NCBI RefSeq assembly: GCF_019649055.1
Contig: NW_026570240.1
Location: 186,001 to 250,000, forward strand
Source of the DNA: Paramacrobiotus metropolitanus
Lineage: Eukaryota > Tardigrada > Eutardigrada > Parachela > Macrobiotidae
Reading direction: 5' to 3'
DNA: 64,000 nt
Shown here in pieces: positions 12,503 through 23,548 of the stretch. A model generated the notes under the pieces. The model was not told where the DNA came from, did not search any database, and worked only from the letters and a program-made list of their open reading frames with translations. Made by a program: the position numbers and the translations under genes. Numbering within the stretch: the first letter of the stretch is position 1; the number at the start of each line of letters is the position of its first letter.

Positions 12503-13228
12503 GGCTTCGAATTCTTCGTGCAGAATGGTGGCGAGTGTGGAAGGCAGTCTAGAAACCGTAGTGGCACTCGCTGCGACCAGAAATGTTTCGGGCTATCGAG
12601 TATCGGGTACTAAGGTTCAGCTGAACTTGAATATAATCCTGAAAGCATCACTCCAAGAATGGTCCACTTGATTCAAAAAGTGAACAGTTGTTCGAAAATC
12701 GGAACAATCAACCTGATTATGAATTAATAGCACATAAAGCCTAAAGGAATAGCCAGTAAAACTGTAAAAGAGCAGTACAGTACACAAACAAGGCAAATTA
12801 TTATTATTGATTACTGTCAAATGTCAGTAAGTTGCAGAACACAATGATGTTCTGTGATCTTCACTCATTTTATGAATAAGTTATAAATATCACCCTAGCT
12901 TCTCCAAACCTAATTAACTTTTTACCACGAAAAGATGCTATTTCGTAATATGGAAGAAAAGTTTTGCAGGGACAGAAGTAAAAACGGGTATCAAATTTTG
13001 CAAGTAGCGCAATGAACCCGTCTATTTCGTAGAGTGAGGGCTGTATAGAGTGTAGACACTGGAAAACACAATGAGGACATAAAGAAGTACGTACAATGCA
13101 GTATGCTGATGAGCCGACCGCCCGACCGTAGACCACTGGGTCTGACTGGTGAAATCTGATAATCGACAAAACAGTGAGAATCGGAAATTTTTTATAATCA
13201 GTTTTATTCCAATATCTGGCTTTTAAAT
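12503..13228. other. Spacer 5' of STK19
   Basis: Apart from the start of STK19 at its left edge, I see no exon with splice or similarity support. A 99-codon open frame on the minus strand (13169-12870) has no recognisable motif and is probably chance. Confidence 0.5.
13203..13208 (-). promoter_or_regulatory. Candidate polyadenylation signal of the 89-residue frame
   Basis: Minus-strand AATAAA about 21 nt beyond the stop at 13229. It supports transcription of the small open frame upstream of it. Confidence 0.35.
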
Positions 13229-13498
13229 TTAGACGCTGTTTTCAAGTTTCCGACGGAAGCGGACTTTTTCGGGTTCTTTACTTTGAATCCCTTGGAAGAA
13301 TTGTACCGCTTGCCTTGCAGGCGCTGGTTGCGCGAATCGCTTGTTACTTGTTACGTTAGACTTATTACTTGTAGCTTGTTTAACGACGATACTCGATAGT
13401 GTTGCTAATAGTTTTATGCTGCACCGAACAGCGAATTGTGGAAGATATCTGGAGACGCATTCATCAAATGCTCTTGTTAAATTGGTAGAAGGAAACAT
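13229..13498 (-). CDS. Possible small single-exon protein, 89 residues
   Basis: A minus-strand ATG at 13498 opens an uninterrupted 89-residue frame ending at 13229. It is rich in basic, serine and threonine residues, with no motif I recognise. Support comes from a minus-strand AATAAA about 21 nt past the stop and from its position between two divergently oriented genes, where a compact gene would fit. No intron is needed. It could equally be chance, because no homologue is recognised. A conserved start Met and frame in a related species would settle it. Confidence 0.35.
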   Translation of the reverse strand: MFPSTNLTRAFDECVSRYLPQFAVRCSIKLLATLSSIVVKQATSNKSNVTSNKRFAQPAPARQAVQFFQGIQSKEPEKVRFRRKLENSV

Positions 13499-13781
13499 AT
13501 CTTTTCGGTTGCCGGTGATTTCTGATTAGTTTTGTCTTGGCCGCAAACGCAAGGAACGGTAGCTTCATCGTATACGAGTGTTTACACCGACGCAGTCCAT
13601 GGCAGACTGTCGGTGAAGAATTTTGATATTATTATCTATATAATATATTCTTATTATTCCGGGACTTCTGCGGTTGGTTTTGCCCACGAAATTATTATTT
13701 GCTTTGTTTGACAGTTTGATCTACGTTGTGCCGGACTGATTTTATATATCTGCGTAAATCGTTATAATTATTTGGACAGTA

Positions 13782-14696
13782 ATGGCCACTGGCGCAGATT
13801 CCTCCGGAAATATTAAACCTCTGCAACAGTATTCGAAAGATCCTTCTGGTGAGAATTTTTGGTAAATAATAGCGAATGCAGGGTATTTGCAGTCATACGG
13901 CTCATACCAACTACATACCGAGGAAGCTTCTTTGATTCTTGTGGTGTTATTTGTAAATTAATACTGTAAGAGTGAACTGTGAACTATGAATTTATTAAAC
14001 TGTATTTGATTTTTAACTCGAGTTGCACATTGCAAATCAGTAAAGGCTAAAGCTGTTTAAATACTGATAACAAATTACAGTACGTAGTCAATTCTGCATT
14101 TTTAAACCGGTCGCCGATTATATATCCGTGCAGCAAGTCCGTCCCGGTAAATCTGTGCATAAGCCATAAATGCGGTGAATAAATCCGATAATAAATAAAC
14201 AAGAGGTCGCATTGACTTAGAATTTTTAGAATACAGTCTGAATTCTGATCTACAATTTTACAGTAAAAATATTTACCTTTACAATACTCATACTAACTAC
14301 CAATACTCAAACCAATCGCTTGAATAGGGGCTACCATAATTCCGGCATCAAAAAGGGCAGATGGAACGTGGCGGAAACCCATTCGTGTGAAGGAGGGATT
14401 TGTTCCACAAGACGAAATTCCTGCGTACGATCGGTTCCAACTTTTGAACTCTGCTGTTTCTATATATTATCTTTGTTTTCAGGTACAAAACGAAACAGGA
14501 AATAATTCGCACAAACATCCCCTCAGGGCCATTTGGACTGGACCCCGCAGACGCTCCTGCCCAAGCGGACAAAGTGCTTTCTAAATCGGCGAAAAAGAGA
14601 GCGAAACAAAAAGAGAAAAAAGCACAGGAACATTCCGAAGACGTGGCTGAACATATGCAGAGCCTTAGCATAAGCAAGAATACCAAAGCATCGTGA
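13782..14696 (+). CDS. PYM1: PYM, partner of Y14 and Mago
   Basis: Three exons, 13782-13848, 14328-14433 and 14483-14696, give 128 residues. The family signature is in exon 2: [27 protein letters not shown], read in two halves, matches the N-terminal Y14-Mago binding motif of PYM (family: ...S.RPDGTWRK..RVKEGY.PQ+E.P.Y). PYM binds the Mago-Y14 heterodimer through this segment, attaches to the 40S ribosome through its C-terminus and recycles exon-junction complexes after translation. Exon 3 holds a lysine-rich stretch ([15 protein letters not shown]) like the family's basic helix. At 128 residues it is shorter than the human protein (about 204), and the distal leucine-rich C-terminal helix is reduced. 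The exon 2 donor (gttcca) is weak, but the phase is forced by the match. Confidence 0.9.
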
Positions 14697-15043
14697 TAAA
14701 CATTTTTGCGAGACTTGATTCTGCGGATGGTTGGGTCATTGGGTGGCATCCTGACAGCGCATGTGCATGCTGTTCTGTTGACTGGAAATTGTGTGCGACA
14801 GCAAACACTACCAGTTTATCTTTTTAACGTCACAGTTACACCACTGGCCTGATTTTTATGGTTTCCGAGCTGGGTTTGTGTATTGGTTACCGTATTGTTG
14901 TCTTCGTTATTGTTGTAGATTAATTTTTATTTTTTGACTTTTTTAATCGCTTTTCCTGCTTTGTTGAAAGATCGTCGCCTTAATGCCGATTTCCGTAAAA
15001 ATTTACGTTCAGATTTTAACATTTGTCTCGTTATCATTTGTTA
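14697..15043. other. PYM 3' flank
   Basis: T-rich 3' flank of PYM with no coding exon visible. It runs up to the target-site duplication of the foldback element. Confidence 0.5.
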
Positions 15044-15050
15044 GTAACAT
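15044..15050. repeat. Target-site duplication, left copy
   Basis: gtaacat immediately left of the foldback element, identical to 15686-15692. Confidence 0.85.
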
Positions 15051-15685
15051 GAGTGCAATACTATGTTATTGTGCAGCAGTGGCGTTTTAAGCAATTTTAT
15101 TGCTGATTTTACTGGCATTGCACCATTTGTGGACCCTCCGGTTGTCGAGCGACAACGTAACAGAAGCACGCGTGCGGTGGCCCATGCCACAGGCTGTTTT
15201 AACGTAAATCTTTGAAAATTCATAACTTTGTTCATTCCTCCATTAAATTTTTATGCATAGTCTTGAAAAATGCAGAATAATACACAGTATCAGGCAAAAG
15301 AAATGCTTTTTAATTTTTCTTTCAGGATTGTGCGCTGTTAGCCTGCGCGGCTAGCATAGCCGCCTATGGAGGATTTCCCATAGGCGGCTATGTTAACCGC
15401 AGAGGCTCATACTGCATTACCCTAAAGAAGAAACAGAAAACATTTATTTTGCCTAATACTGTGTGTTATTCTGCATTTTTTAAGACTATACATAAAAATT
15501 TAATGCAGTAGTGAAAAAAGTTATGAATTTTCAAAGATTTACGTCAAAACAGCCTGGCATGGCCATGCACGCGTTTGTTACGTTGTCGCTCGACAACCGA
15601 GGGTCCACAATGGTGCAATGCCAGTAAAATCAGCAATAAAATTGCTTAAAACGCCACTGCTGCACAATAACATAGCATTGCACTC
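15051..15685. mobile_element. Foldback/MITE-like element, near-complete inverted repeat
   Basis: The 635-bp segment is an imperfect inverted repeat over almost its whole length. The left arm begins gagtgcaatactatgttat and the right arm is its reverse complement with scattered mismatches and small indels. Arms of about 300 bp meet at a short, GC-richer centre. The heptamer gtaacat flanks it directly on both sides (15044-15050 and 15686-15692), as expected for a target-site duplication. No open frame resembles a transposase. Non-autonomous foldback elements or MITEs have this form and are mobilised in trans. Seven-bp duplications are not diagnostic of one superfamily, so I leave it unassigned. 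The open frames in both arms are mirror images caused by the repeat. Confidence 0.9.
15355..15392. repeat. Central GC-rich hairpin of the foldback element
   Basis: catagccgcctatgg (15355-15369) pairs with cccataggcggctatg (15377-15392) across a 7-nt loop. It lies at the centre of the larger inverted repeat and is better conserved than the arm sequence next to it. Confidence 0.9.
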
Positions 15686-15692
15686 GTAACAT
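15686..15692. repeat. Target-site duplication, right copy
   Basis: gtaacat immediately right of the foldback element, identical to 15044-15050. Confidence 0.85.
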
Positions 15693-16134
15693 CCCTTGAC
15701 ATGTTTGCCTTCCCGCGGCGCCATCCGGCGGTGATGCTGGAATGCTGGAACTGTTATTTGAAAATTAAAACGTGCCATTGCGCTACGATTGTTCAGTGCA
15801 TTTCTTGCCTACCTTAGAGGGCGGTTTGGTGCTAATAAGTAACTGCGTTAACTTTTTTCCCTTACAGTTTACTCATAAAGGCTAAACTGCTGAAGCCATG
15901 ATTTATGGCGGTTTGTGTATGGCGGTTTCGTTCCCAAGGGCAAAATATAAGAACGAAACGTTATATGAATCGCACTGGGAGAAGAAACTTTGAATTGTTC
16001 CCAGTTCCTGCGACAAAAAATAATAAACAACTTCTTTGAAGCCTTTATCGGTGTAACTCAGTAAACTGTAGGGCATTGGCCTCTCGGTTTTCACTTTTCA
16101 CATACAAGATACAGCGTTTGATTGCAGATCCAGG
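15693..16134. other. Spacer / ARP5 5' flank
   Basis: No exon with support. An attgcag acceptor-like sequence ends at 16127, seven bases before the ARP5 ATG. It suggests a 5'-UTR intron or a trans-splice acceptor. Confidence 0.4.
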
Positions 16135-19100
16135 ATGGATGTTGTTTCGGAATTTAATGGCGATATTATCGAATTCAAGGACGATGGAGCGCGACTGCAC
16201 GGTATTTTCCCCTTCACAGCCGCTTTGAGAAAGGAGAATCCGGCGTTAGTGATTGACAACGGTGAGCCAGTGCGGTTCGGTAGCAGGAGGGTACGGCATG
16301 ATCGAGATGGTTAAATCTTAATCTTGCGCTTTCAACTTATTATTAGGCTCGTGGCAGATTCGCGCTGGCTGGTCAACCGACTCCCATCCAGCCTTTGCCT
16401 TCTACAATTTGTTAGCCAAGCATAAGGGAAAGAAAGGGGTAAGGAGGGTATCTTTTAGACCCTGTTGAGTGGTCTAACTAGTACCACAGCTTGCTTTGCG
16501 TGCTTGCTGTGATCAGTACCGTATTTGTTCTGTGCTTGGTTCCAGGATCTGGAGCCCGTATTTATCGGGAACGACCTGCGCCCTATCGAAGCGCTGCGCT
16601 GGATGGTTCGGTCGCCGTTTGACGGCAACGTTGTGGTGCAGTATGATTATCAGGAAGCGATCTTTGATTATGTTTTGGCCAGTTTGGGACTATCGGAGGA
16701 GCAGAAGCTGGAAATGCCGCTTGTTATAACCGAGCCTTTGCTCAATCCGCTATACTGCCGGAAACGTAAGTCGTGCCGATTTTTAATTCAAACTAGTCTG
16801 CAGTTGTGAGATAACAATAAATTGACCACTTTACCTGCGCTTCTCGGGTGGATCTCGGCGTGTTGCTGGTTACCCAGAATATTGTTGTGTTTTTTGCAGA
16901 TATGAGCGAGCTTCTGTTCGAGTGTTATGCTTTTCCGCATGTGGCCTACGGCGTTGATGGTGCCTTCAGCTTCTACAAGAATTTCCAAGGAACAGGTTGG
17001 TTTTGTTGTTATCTTTATATTCATACAAGCTTACCGACCAAAGCGTATTTATGCGCCGTTTTTAACTCCTCGATAACTCGTGGTCAGTTTAAGTCTAGCT
17101 TGGTCTTAAAAAATTCCATATTTTCCATAGGTGTGCCAATGGATTTTTGTTTGTTTTTAATAACCAGTGGTCAGAAGATGGTTTCACCAGGTCTTAAGTA
17201 TAGGAAACGTGAACAGCACTCGAAGAAGTATTCACTGCACAGCAATAAAAAGTGCTTTACAACATAATAACTGTAACCACGGAGACTACAGAGTCTGTAT
17301 AGCGGATGCATAAATAAATACTTGCTCTTTAGGTAAAATTTGTATATTATTACGTCATGCAAAAGTCCATACGTATTTCAGAGCGTCAAAACGTCAGAAA
17401 TTCAAAACGTAAGAACGTCAGAGCGTCATAAAGTGAGAACATCGGAACGTTAGAACGTAAGAACGTCATAAAGTAAGAACGTTAGAACGTTAGAACGTCA
17501 GAACGTTAGAACGTCAGAATGTTAGAACGCTAGAACGCCAAACGTCAGAAGGGCATAACGTCAGAACGTCATAAAGTGAGAACAACAGAACGTTAGAACG
17601 TTATTAGAACGCCAAACGTTAGAGAAAGTCAGAACGTTAGAACGTCAGAACGTTAGAACGTTAGAACGCCAAACGTCAGAACGTCATAAAGTAAGAAGAT
17701 CAAAACGTTAGAACGCCAAACGTTAGAACGTCAGAACGTTAGAACGCCAGAACGTTAGAACGTTAGAACGTCAGAACGTTAAAACGTTAGAACGTCAGAG
17801 TGTTAGAACTCTAGAACGCCAAACGTCAGAACGGCATAACGTCAGAACGTCGTAAAGTGAGAACATCAGAACGTTAGAACGTTAGAACGTTATTAGAACG
17901 CCAAACGTTAGAGAACGTCAGAACGTTAGAACGTCAGAACGTTAGAACGTTAGAACGTCATAACGTTAGAACGTCAGAACGTCATAAAGTAATAACATCA
18001 GAACGTAAGAACGTCAAAACGTGATAAAGTAAAAACGTCATGAAGTACGAACATCAGAACGTTAGAACGTCAGAACGCCAGAACGTCATAACGTTAGAAC
18101 GTCACAACATCAAAACTTCAGAACGCGAAAAATTAAAATTGTCAGAACGTCAGAAATTCCGAACGTCAGCCTTTATATATTTATAATGACCTTTCCAAAA
18201 CAAAGCCAATACTATCCAGTACTTAAGTGCCGAGCGCGGATGCGCGAGGCTACCTTGTATTTGTTAAAACTAAATTAAAATTGTTTTATTTGTTGGTTTT
18301 TTCAAGCATTATTCAGTGATCTGTGAGAATTTGCTTTTTGATGCCTGTTATGGCAAAATTACAGTATATATTTTATAGATACAGTATATATTTTATAAAT
18401 TACAGTATATATTTACAGTTTTGGCATTCTATATTTTATGGATATCTAACTCCCGGAATGCTTCACAGGAGATGGGATAGTTATTAATGCTGGGAACGTA
18501 TGCACTCACATCATTCCCATTCTGAATGGCCAGATGGATATCGGCCATGCTCGTCGCATTGATCTCGGAGGACTGAATATGACTCTGTACATGCAACGTC
18601 TACTGCAGCTGAAATATCCGGTGCATGCAGCTAGCATTACCATTTCCAGAATGGAGGTAGAGCGCTTGTCGGAAAAAAGGTTTTAGCATATTAAAATATT
18701 GTTTTTGAACATATGCCGCCTGACTTTGAGGTTTTAACGACAGGCAATTTACCTGACTGGAATTTTAAATATGCTTAGGCTTTGAACACTGTAGTTTTGG
18801 TTATCTCACCTAATCCCGCTGTTCCCATTTTCAGGAGATAGTTCACGGTTACTGCTTTTTCGCTGATAATTATGCAACGGAACTGGCGAAGTGGCGTAGC
18901 AAGGGACACCATAGGAGTTCGGTTTTGTACTTCCAGTTGCCATTCCAGGCTGTAAAGAAGAATTTAACCTATCCGTCCTAGTTGACGATACCTTTCTTTT
19001 ACAAAAATAGTTGATTTTTTTCCCTGTTTTAGGCTGGTCCTCCTGCTGCGACACAAGAGGAAATCGATGCTCGTCGTGAAGAAAACGCTCAGAGGCTGCG

Positions 19101-20528
19101 TGAAATGAATCGCAAGCGGCGTTTGGAAAAACTTAAAGAGGAGGAAGAGCGACGCGAAAAACTGTTGAATCTCCAGGAGCAGTTGAACACGAAAGGCCTA
19201 AAACAGGCTAAAGAGGAACTTAAAGCATTGAGGGTGAAATCGATGGAAGCGCTGCAAACAGAGGTTGCTCAGCTGACTTCCACGATTGAGCGTACTCGAG
19301 AGCGACTGGAGCAAAAGCCGGTTGCAGAGCCGAATGCGGCCAGCGCTGAGCAGCCCATGGATCCGGAAACCGTTGCCGTTTATGTTGCAGATTTGAAGGA
19401 ACAACGCCACCGACTCCACGAACAAAAAATCCAGCGCAAACAGAGAAAACTGGAACTAGGAAAACGCCGTAGTTATGCTTCCCAACAGCGCATGAAAATT
19501 CTTACACAGTTGGCAAGCGGTAAAGTAAAGCGGTTAAAATTTTGTCGTAGAGCGGTTCTTAAGTTTCATTCATCAAGAGTTTCTGTTTCACTGCAGGGCG
19601 GACGGGTAAGAAAACCAAGAAAGAGGACACCTTTGGAAAAAATGACGAGGATTGGTTGGTGTATAGAGAAATTGTAAGAAGGTGTTTAGTTATGAGATTC
19701 AGGCATTCAGCTGTTTAGTTGCATGTGAGAACCGTGCTTTTTCTTGCCAGAATAAAGAAGCAGGTGAATCTGACTCTGAAGAAGAGCGAATGCAGATGGA
19801 GGAAATTGAAAGTCTTTTGTTGAAATACGATCCCGTATTTCGAAAAGAGTACGAAAAATCTCAGGCTATCGCAGCCGGCGTCCCGCCCAAGTCGCCCGAA
19901 TACTACCGGTTAGAAGTTGGCGTTGAACGATTTAGGTAAGGCGGTCAGACTTGATGCGTTCCAAGATAGGTACCTACTTGACATTCCGGAGTTTAATCTT
20001 GTTATTCGGCATAGGGTTCCAGAAATTCTTTTTCAGCCATCACTGGTTGGCATTGATGAAATGGGTATTTTGGATACGCTGGAATATTTATTTAGCGAAT
20101 ACCCCGAAGATATTCAAAAGCGACTGGTCCAGAATGTGTTTTTAACTGGTGGATGCACGAATCTTCCGGGCATGGATCAACGACTGCAAAATGAACTTGC
20201 CAGTTGTCTCCCTTATGACACGCCTTTTAATATTGTCCAAGCTGGTAATTTGATCAATTCTGTTATCGTACAGCAACAACTCCTTGCGACATGTAACTAT
20301 ATCATCTTTTAATTTGCAGCCGATTCCACGGACGATGCATGGGCGGGAGCGTCTTTATGGGCGCGGAACACAACCATAGAAGACGGTTATCTTAGCAAAC
20401 AAATGTACTTAGAAAATGGCCCAGGATTTTGTAAAGAGCATCCTCTCAGTAATAAGTATCGTCTTCCCCCTGTACGACCGGTAGAAGCTGCTGAAGCCAA
20501 AAAACAGAGCGGAAGCAAAGGGAAGTGA
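16135..20528 (+). CDS. ACTR5: Actin-related protein 5 (INO80 complex subunit)
   Basis: Eleven exons: 16135-16261, 16347-16438, 16546-16765, 16900-16995, 18469-18656, 18835-18951, 19033-19519, 19597-19673, 19751-19935, 20015-20244 and 20320-20528. They are GT-AG and in phase, giving 675 residues (human ACTR5 is about 607). ARP5 works with IES6 in the INO80 remodeller on nucleosomes. Actin-fold landmarks are PALVIDNGSWQIRAGW, LVITEPLLNPLYCR, GDGIVINAGNVCTHIIPI, FLTGGCTNLPG and DDAWAGASLWA. Between the actin halves sits the ARP5-specific insertion: a long E/K/R-rich coiled coil (exon 7), the EDTFGKNDEDWLVYREI block and VGVERFRVPEILFQPSLVG. The insertion and the DDW motif separate it from ARP8 and ARP6. 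Intron 4 (16996-18468) is unusually long because it contains a minisatellite. Confidence 0.95.
17391..18169. repeat. GAACGTYA minisatellite in ARP5 intron 4
   Basis: About 780 bp are built from a degenerate 8-bp unit, gaacgtca or gaacgtta, with variants such as aacgcca, cataaagt and attagaac. Alternating tca and tta units create frequent gaacgttagaacgtc blocks, so there is roughly one CpG per 8 bp, far above the surroundings. Larger reiterations are visible, since the cataaagtgagaac block recurs several times. It lies wholly inside an intron and does not disturb the ARP5 frame. Confidence 0.95.
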
Positions 20529-20959
20529 TTCCCTTATGTGCAAAATAATTCCTGAGAAACCCCAATGGGTGGTCGAATTTTCCGTTCCGACGTCTGCGAT
20601 CTCAGTTTTCATGTTTAACTTTTTGTAAGCAGACGAAATGGTTTTATTGAATCAAACTTGTATTCGATCTATATTGTATTTGTATTGTTCAAGTGTTTTA
20701 TCGCAGCGCTCAAAATAAACGCGCTGTACGGTGCACTGGCGCTGAACTGACCGAAGGCATAAATAAATTAATATACATTTTTTGTCTGTTTAGTGTTTAC
20801 TAGATAATACCGAATCCGCAGTTCTTGATAATTTTATCGAAAAACTGATAATCGCAATTCGCATGTCATATTCCAGCAGTTTCAAAACATGGTACTCGCG
20901 CTTTTTAGGCTACAAATAAACCAAATTATCTACAAATACAAGCTATTTGGAAGAGAAAT
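20529..20959. other. Convergent 3' spacer between ARP5 and uL18m
   Basis: 3' flanks of two convergent genes. The only feature I see is the AATAAA at 20714. Confidence 0.5.
20714..20719 (+). promoter_or_regulatory. Candidate polyadenylation signal of ARP5
   Basis: AATAAA 186 nt downstream of the ARP5 stop, followed by TG-rich sequence. The hexamer and spacing fit, but there is no other evidence. Confidence 0.45.
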
Positions 20960-22172
20960 TTATCTGTAAGGTTTATCTGGATCCGACGGTGGGAAAGAAT
21001 CTTTCAGTGGATCATAAGCAGGTATTCTTTCGCTTTCCTGCATCTGCACTCCGCTGTCTGCCAACGCATTTAAGAAAGCTAGCATCTGAAAACACCATTT
21101 TTGCTTAAAAAAGTGTAACGTAGTTCTAAATTCCGATCCTATGAGGCCGGGGTGGGTTAACGCAATCAACAAAAGTATGTCTAATCTGTTATCTCCCGCC
21201 AACATTTCGCCAAAAGCTTACACATTTTTGAATATTCAAATTCAGCCCGACAACTTCATTTTACAAAATCTTACTCTCTGGGACTTTTTATCCTCTTCGG
21301 TGTAAGGCGAGTAGACGAAAATTATGCCAGTTTCCAGCATCCTTCTGCCCAGAATTCGGCCAATATTTTCCGCAGCGCTGACATCTGTGTTTCGATATAA
21401 ATGTCTCGCTATAGCCAATTCCTCCGTGGATGCGGAAACAATTACGCGGCCATCAATATGTTCCACATACGCTTTTGTATGATGTTCAGTTTTCTCAAGT
21501 ACTAACCTGTACAGCGGAGGGGGAAAATATGAAAAATAACAGAAAGCTGTAATTCGCCGACAACGGCGTAAGAGATTTCAAAATCAAAGATATATTTTGT
21601 ATTACAGTACTCTTACTCTAAATGTTAACGCCGACTTGCCATTTGTAAATTAAAAGACAGCAGAGTAAGGCTTACTTGTTGTAATAATCCCTCCGTTTGG
21701 CTTCCAAGCCCCAGCCCACCGCTTTATGAGCAAGATTCATTAACTCCATATTGCGCGGATTGCGGTTGTAGAACTCGGGATTAATACTGCCATCCGGCGC
21801 TTTAAGCGGCTTCGGCTTGGGCAGCGGAGGTAAATTTAGGATGCGTTCCTTTGGATTTGCCCCTAGTTTGCCGGGATCCGGGGGACTGATTCGGTAGAAA
21901 GCAAGGGCCTTCTCCAGTATTTCGTCCTGCGTTAGGCCAGCGTTACCGTTCGGAGCTAACTTGAAACGGTTCACTGTTTTGCCATAGGCATCTGTACATT
22001 GTTCGTATTTCTCCAGTTTTGTTGGTACAGCCAAACACTTGTTGTCCCGCCTCCTCACACTTAGCCATGGTGAGACGGAGAAGTTGCGAGAGGAAGATTG
22101 TGCGATCCTGTTGACAGATCCGCAAAGGATAGCACCTCCATGAGCCATTCCTTCGTAAGAAACTGGGTACAT
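20960..22172 (-). CDS. MRPL18: Mitochondrial ribosomal protein uL18m
   Basis: Three exons, 22172-21676, 21506-21275 and 21085-20960, give 284 residues. PEFYNRNPRNMELMNLA, HHTKAYVEHIDGRVIVSAS and AAENIGRILGRRMLETGI match uL18m (family: PEFTNRNPRNLE, VEHQNGKVVVSAS, ENIGRVLAQRCLEAGI). The C-terminus LAFLNALADSGVQM also fits. uL18m belongs to the large mitoribosomal subunit and has been linked to 5S rRNA import in vertebrates. The first ATG is at 22172. A second, at 22148, begins MAHGGAILCGSVNRIAQSS, a better mitochondrial presequence: basic, hydroxylated and without acidic residues. The region between presequence and conserved core is about 110 residues, roughly 100 longer than in human (180 residues), and contains a PPLPKPKPLKAPDG proline stretch. 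Confidence 0.9.
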
Positions 22173-22736
22173 GCAACCCGCAACCGTGTTTCGCAAACTC
22201 GGTAGATAGCAAGTGATAAAGAATAAGCCGCAAGTTACAGTAACGATAAAAAAGCAGGGTGGCGTATTTTCAGGGATATGTCGCTCTGGTCGTTTTCCGT
22301 TGCAGAATCTGAATTACACAGACTACTGACACACACAAGCCGCAATTGATACAGTGCAGTACTTATCGACGTTATCGTTACTGATACATACGGTACACGA
22401 CATGTACAATAATATTTCAAAAGTAAATCGCTTAATTCGGCTTACATTTCACAGTCAGCCCAGTTTGTTGGCTCCTCAAAAAATATTTTTAACACATTTT
22501 AGATGTGGTCACATTGTGGTGCTTACCAATTCCATCAAAATTGCCGGATGTTTATAGTGGAATTTTTTTGCTAATGCTAAGAGTATAGACTATAGAGTTC
22601 ACTAACTACAGTAGGTAAGTATGCAAAAATTTTAAAATTCATTAACATCATGTAATTTCTCTAGACAACATCGTCTAGAGTAACCTTTTTGTGTTTTTCG
22701 ATTTTTCTTGGGAATTTTTGTGGATAAATAGTGAGC

Positions 22737-22771
22737 CCTGCCATTTCTGGTTCGAACCAGATTGGCAGGGA
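22737..22771. repeat. 35-bp palindrome with central ggttcgaacc
   Basis: CCCTGCCA and TGGCAGGG flank an inner palindrome tctggttcgaaccaga. The whole segment is self-complementary apart from about one mismatch pair. The centre resembles a tRNA B-box, but no tRNA cloverleaf can be drawn around it. Confidence 0.8.
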
Positions 22772-23026
22772 CAAGTAAAAGTTGTTCAGAGGAACTACAG
22801 GTACACTCTCCAGTGTACGAACTGCCCTCGGTTCTCGCAGCATCTTTTCGTGACTGTATTCCTCTCATTATTCCTTACTTAACTTCATACTGCTCGAGTC
22901 ATACGTCGGAACGCATTCTTGTCTGTCTAATGGAGTCGTCAGGACGCTGGAGCCTTTGCTGCGGGAGCGACCGCATGCGCCGTGAGGGGGGACATTCTGG
23001 GGCGTCTGAATGTTGTGCTTCGAGTG

Positions 23027-23372
23027 ATCTGGGGGCTTGCCCTTATAACGCTTCGCGTTTGGCCCTTTTAACCAGTGATCTCATCAGCGCGGCATCCGGT
23101 CAACCCCTAAATCCTGCTTTTATGGTAAATGCGGCCGAAGAACGTAGATCTGTGCTGTGGAGCCTTGTTGACTTCTGCAACTCTCACTGCGCGTTGGATC
23201 GTTTCATTTCGTTGTTCATGTCGTTGGGGTATCGTGGAACGAACGTGGATCTTCCAGGCTCTGGAGACGGATGGAGGAAGCGCGGATGTTTGCGGTCGGA
23301 TTTTTTTGTTGTTACGCCCGAAGCAATCTGGGGGCTTGCCCTTACAACGCTCTGCGTTTGGCCCTTAACCAG
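23027..23372 (+). repeat. Diverged direct repeat pair, 299-bp offset
   Basis: atctgggggcttgccctta, followed by acgct-cgtttggcccttaaccag, occurs at 23027-23075 and 23326-23372 with few differences. The copies lie inside the long open frame and are in different contexts. Confidence 0.75.
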
Positions 23373-23548
23373 CGAGCTCGTTGGTGTGGCACCTGTGGAT
23401 TCTGGCTGCTTGTTTCCGTAGTTTTTTCTGTCGGTCTCTGTGTTTGCTAGGTTCGCGACTGTCGTAAAATCATCTTAATTGTCAGTTGTTTTCGCCTATG
23501 TTGGTTTGAACATTTTCATGTACTGGGATGTATAATACAGTACTCATC

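Noticed and set aside
12870-13169. 99-codon minus-strand frame
   Set aside because: No motif, no splice or polyadenylation context, and low-likelihood composition (many C, F and Y).
15041-15778. Mirror-image open frames in both arms of the inverted repeat
   Set aside because: They are the same sequence read from opposite arms of the foldback element. No transposase motif or start context.
17171-17362. Open frames within ARP5 intron 4 near the minisatellite
   Set aside because: They lie between two ARP5 exons that join in phase and show no coding character.
22737-22771. Possible tRNA from the ggttcgaacc T-arm-like sequence
   Set aside because: The match is the centre of a simple palindrome. 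No D-arm, anticodon arm or acceptor stem can be drawn around it.
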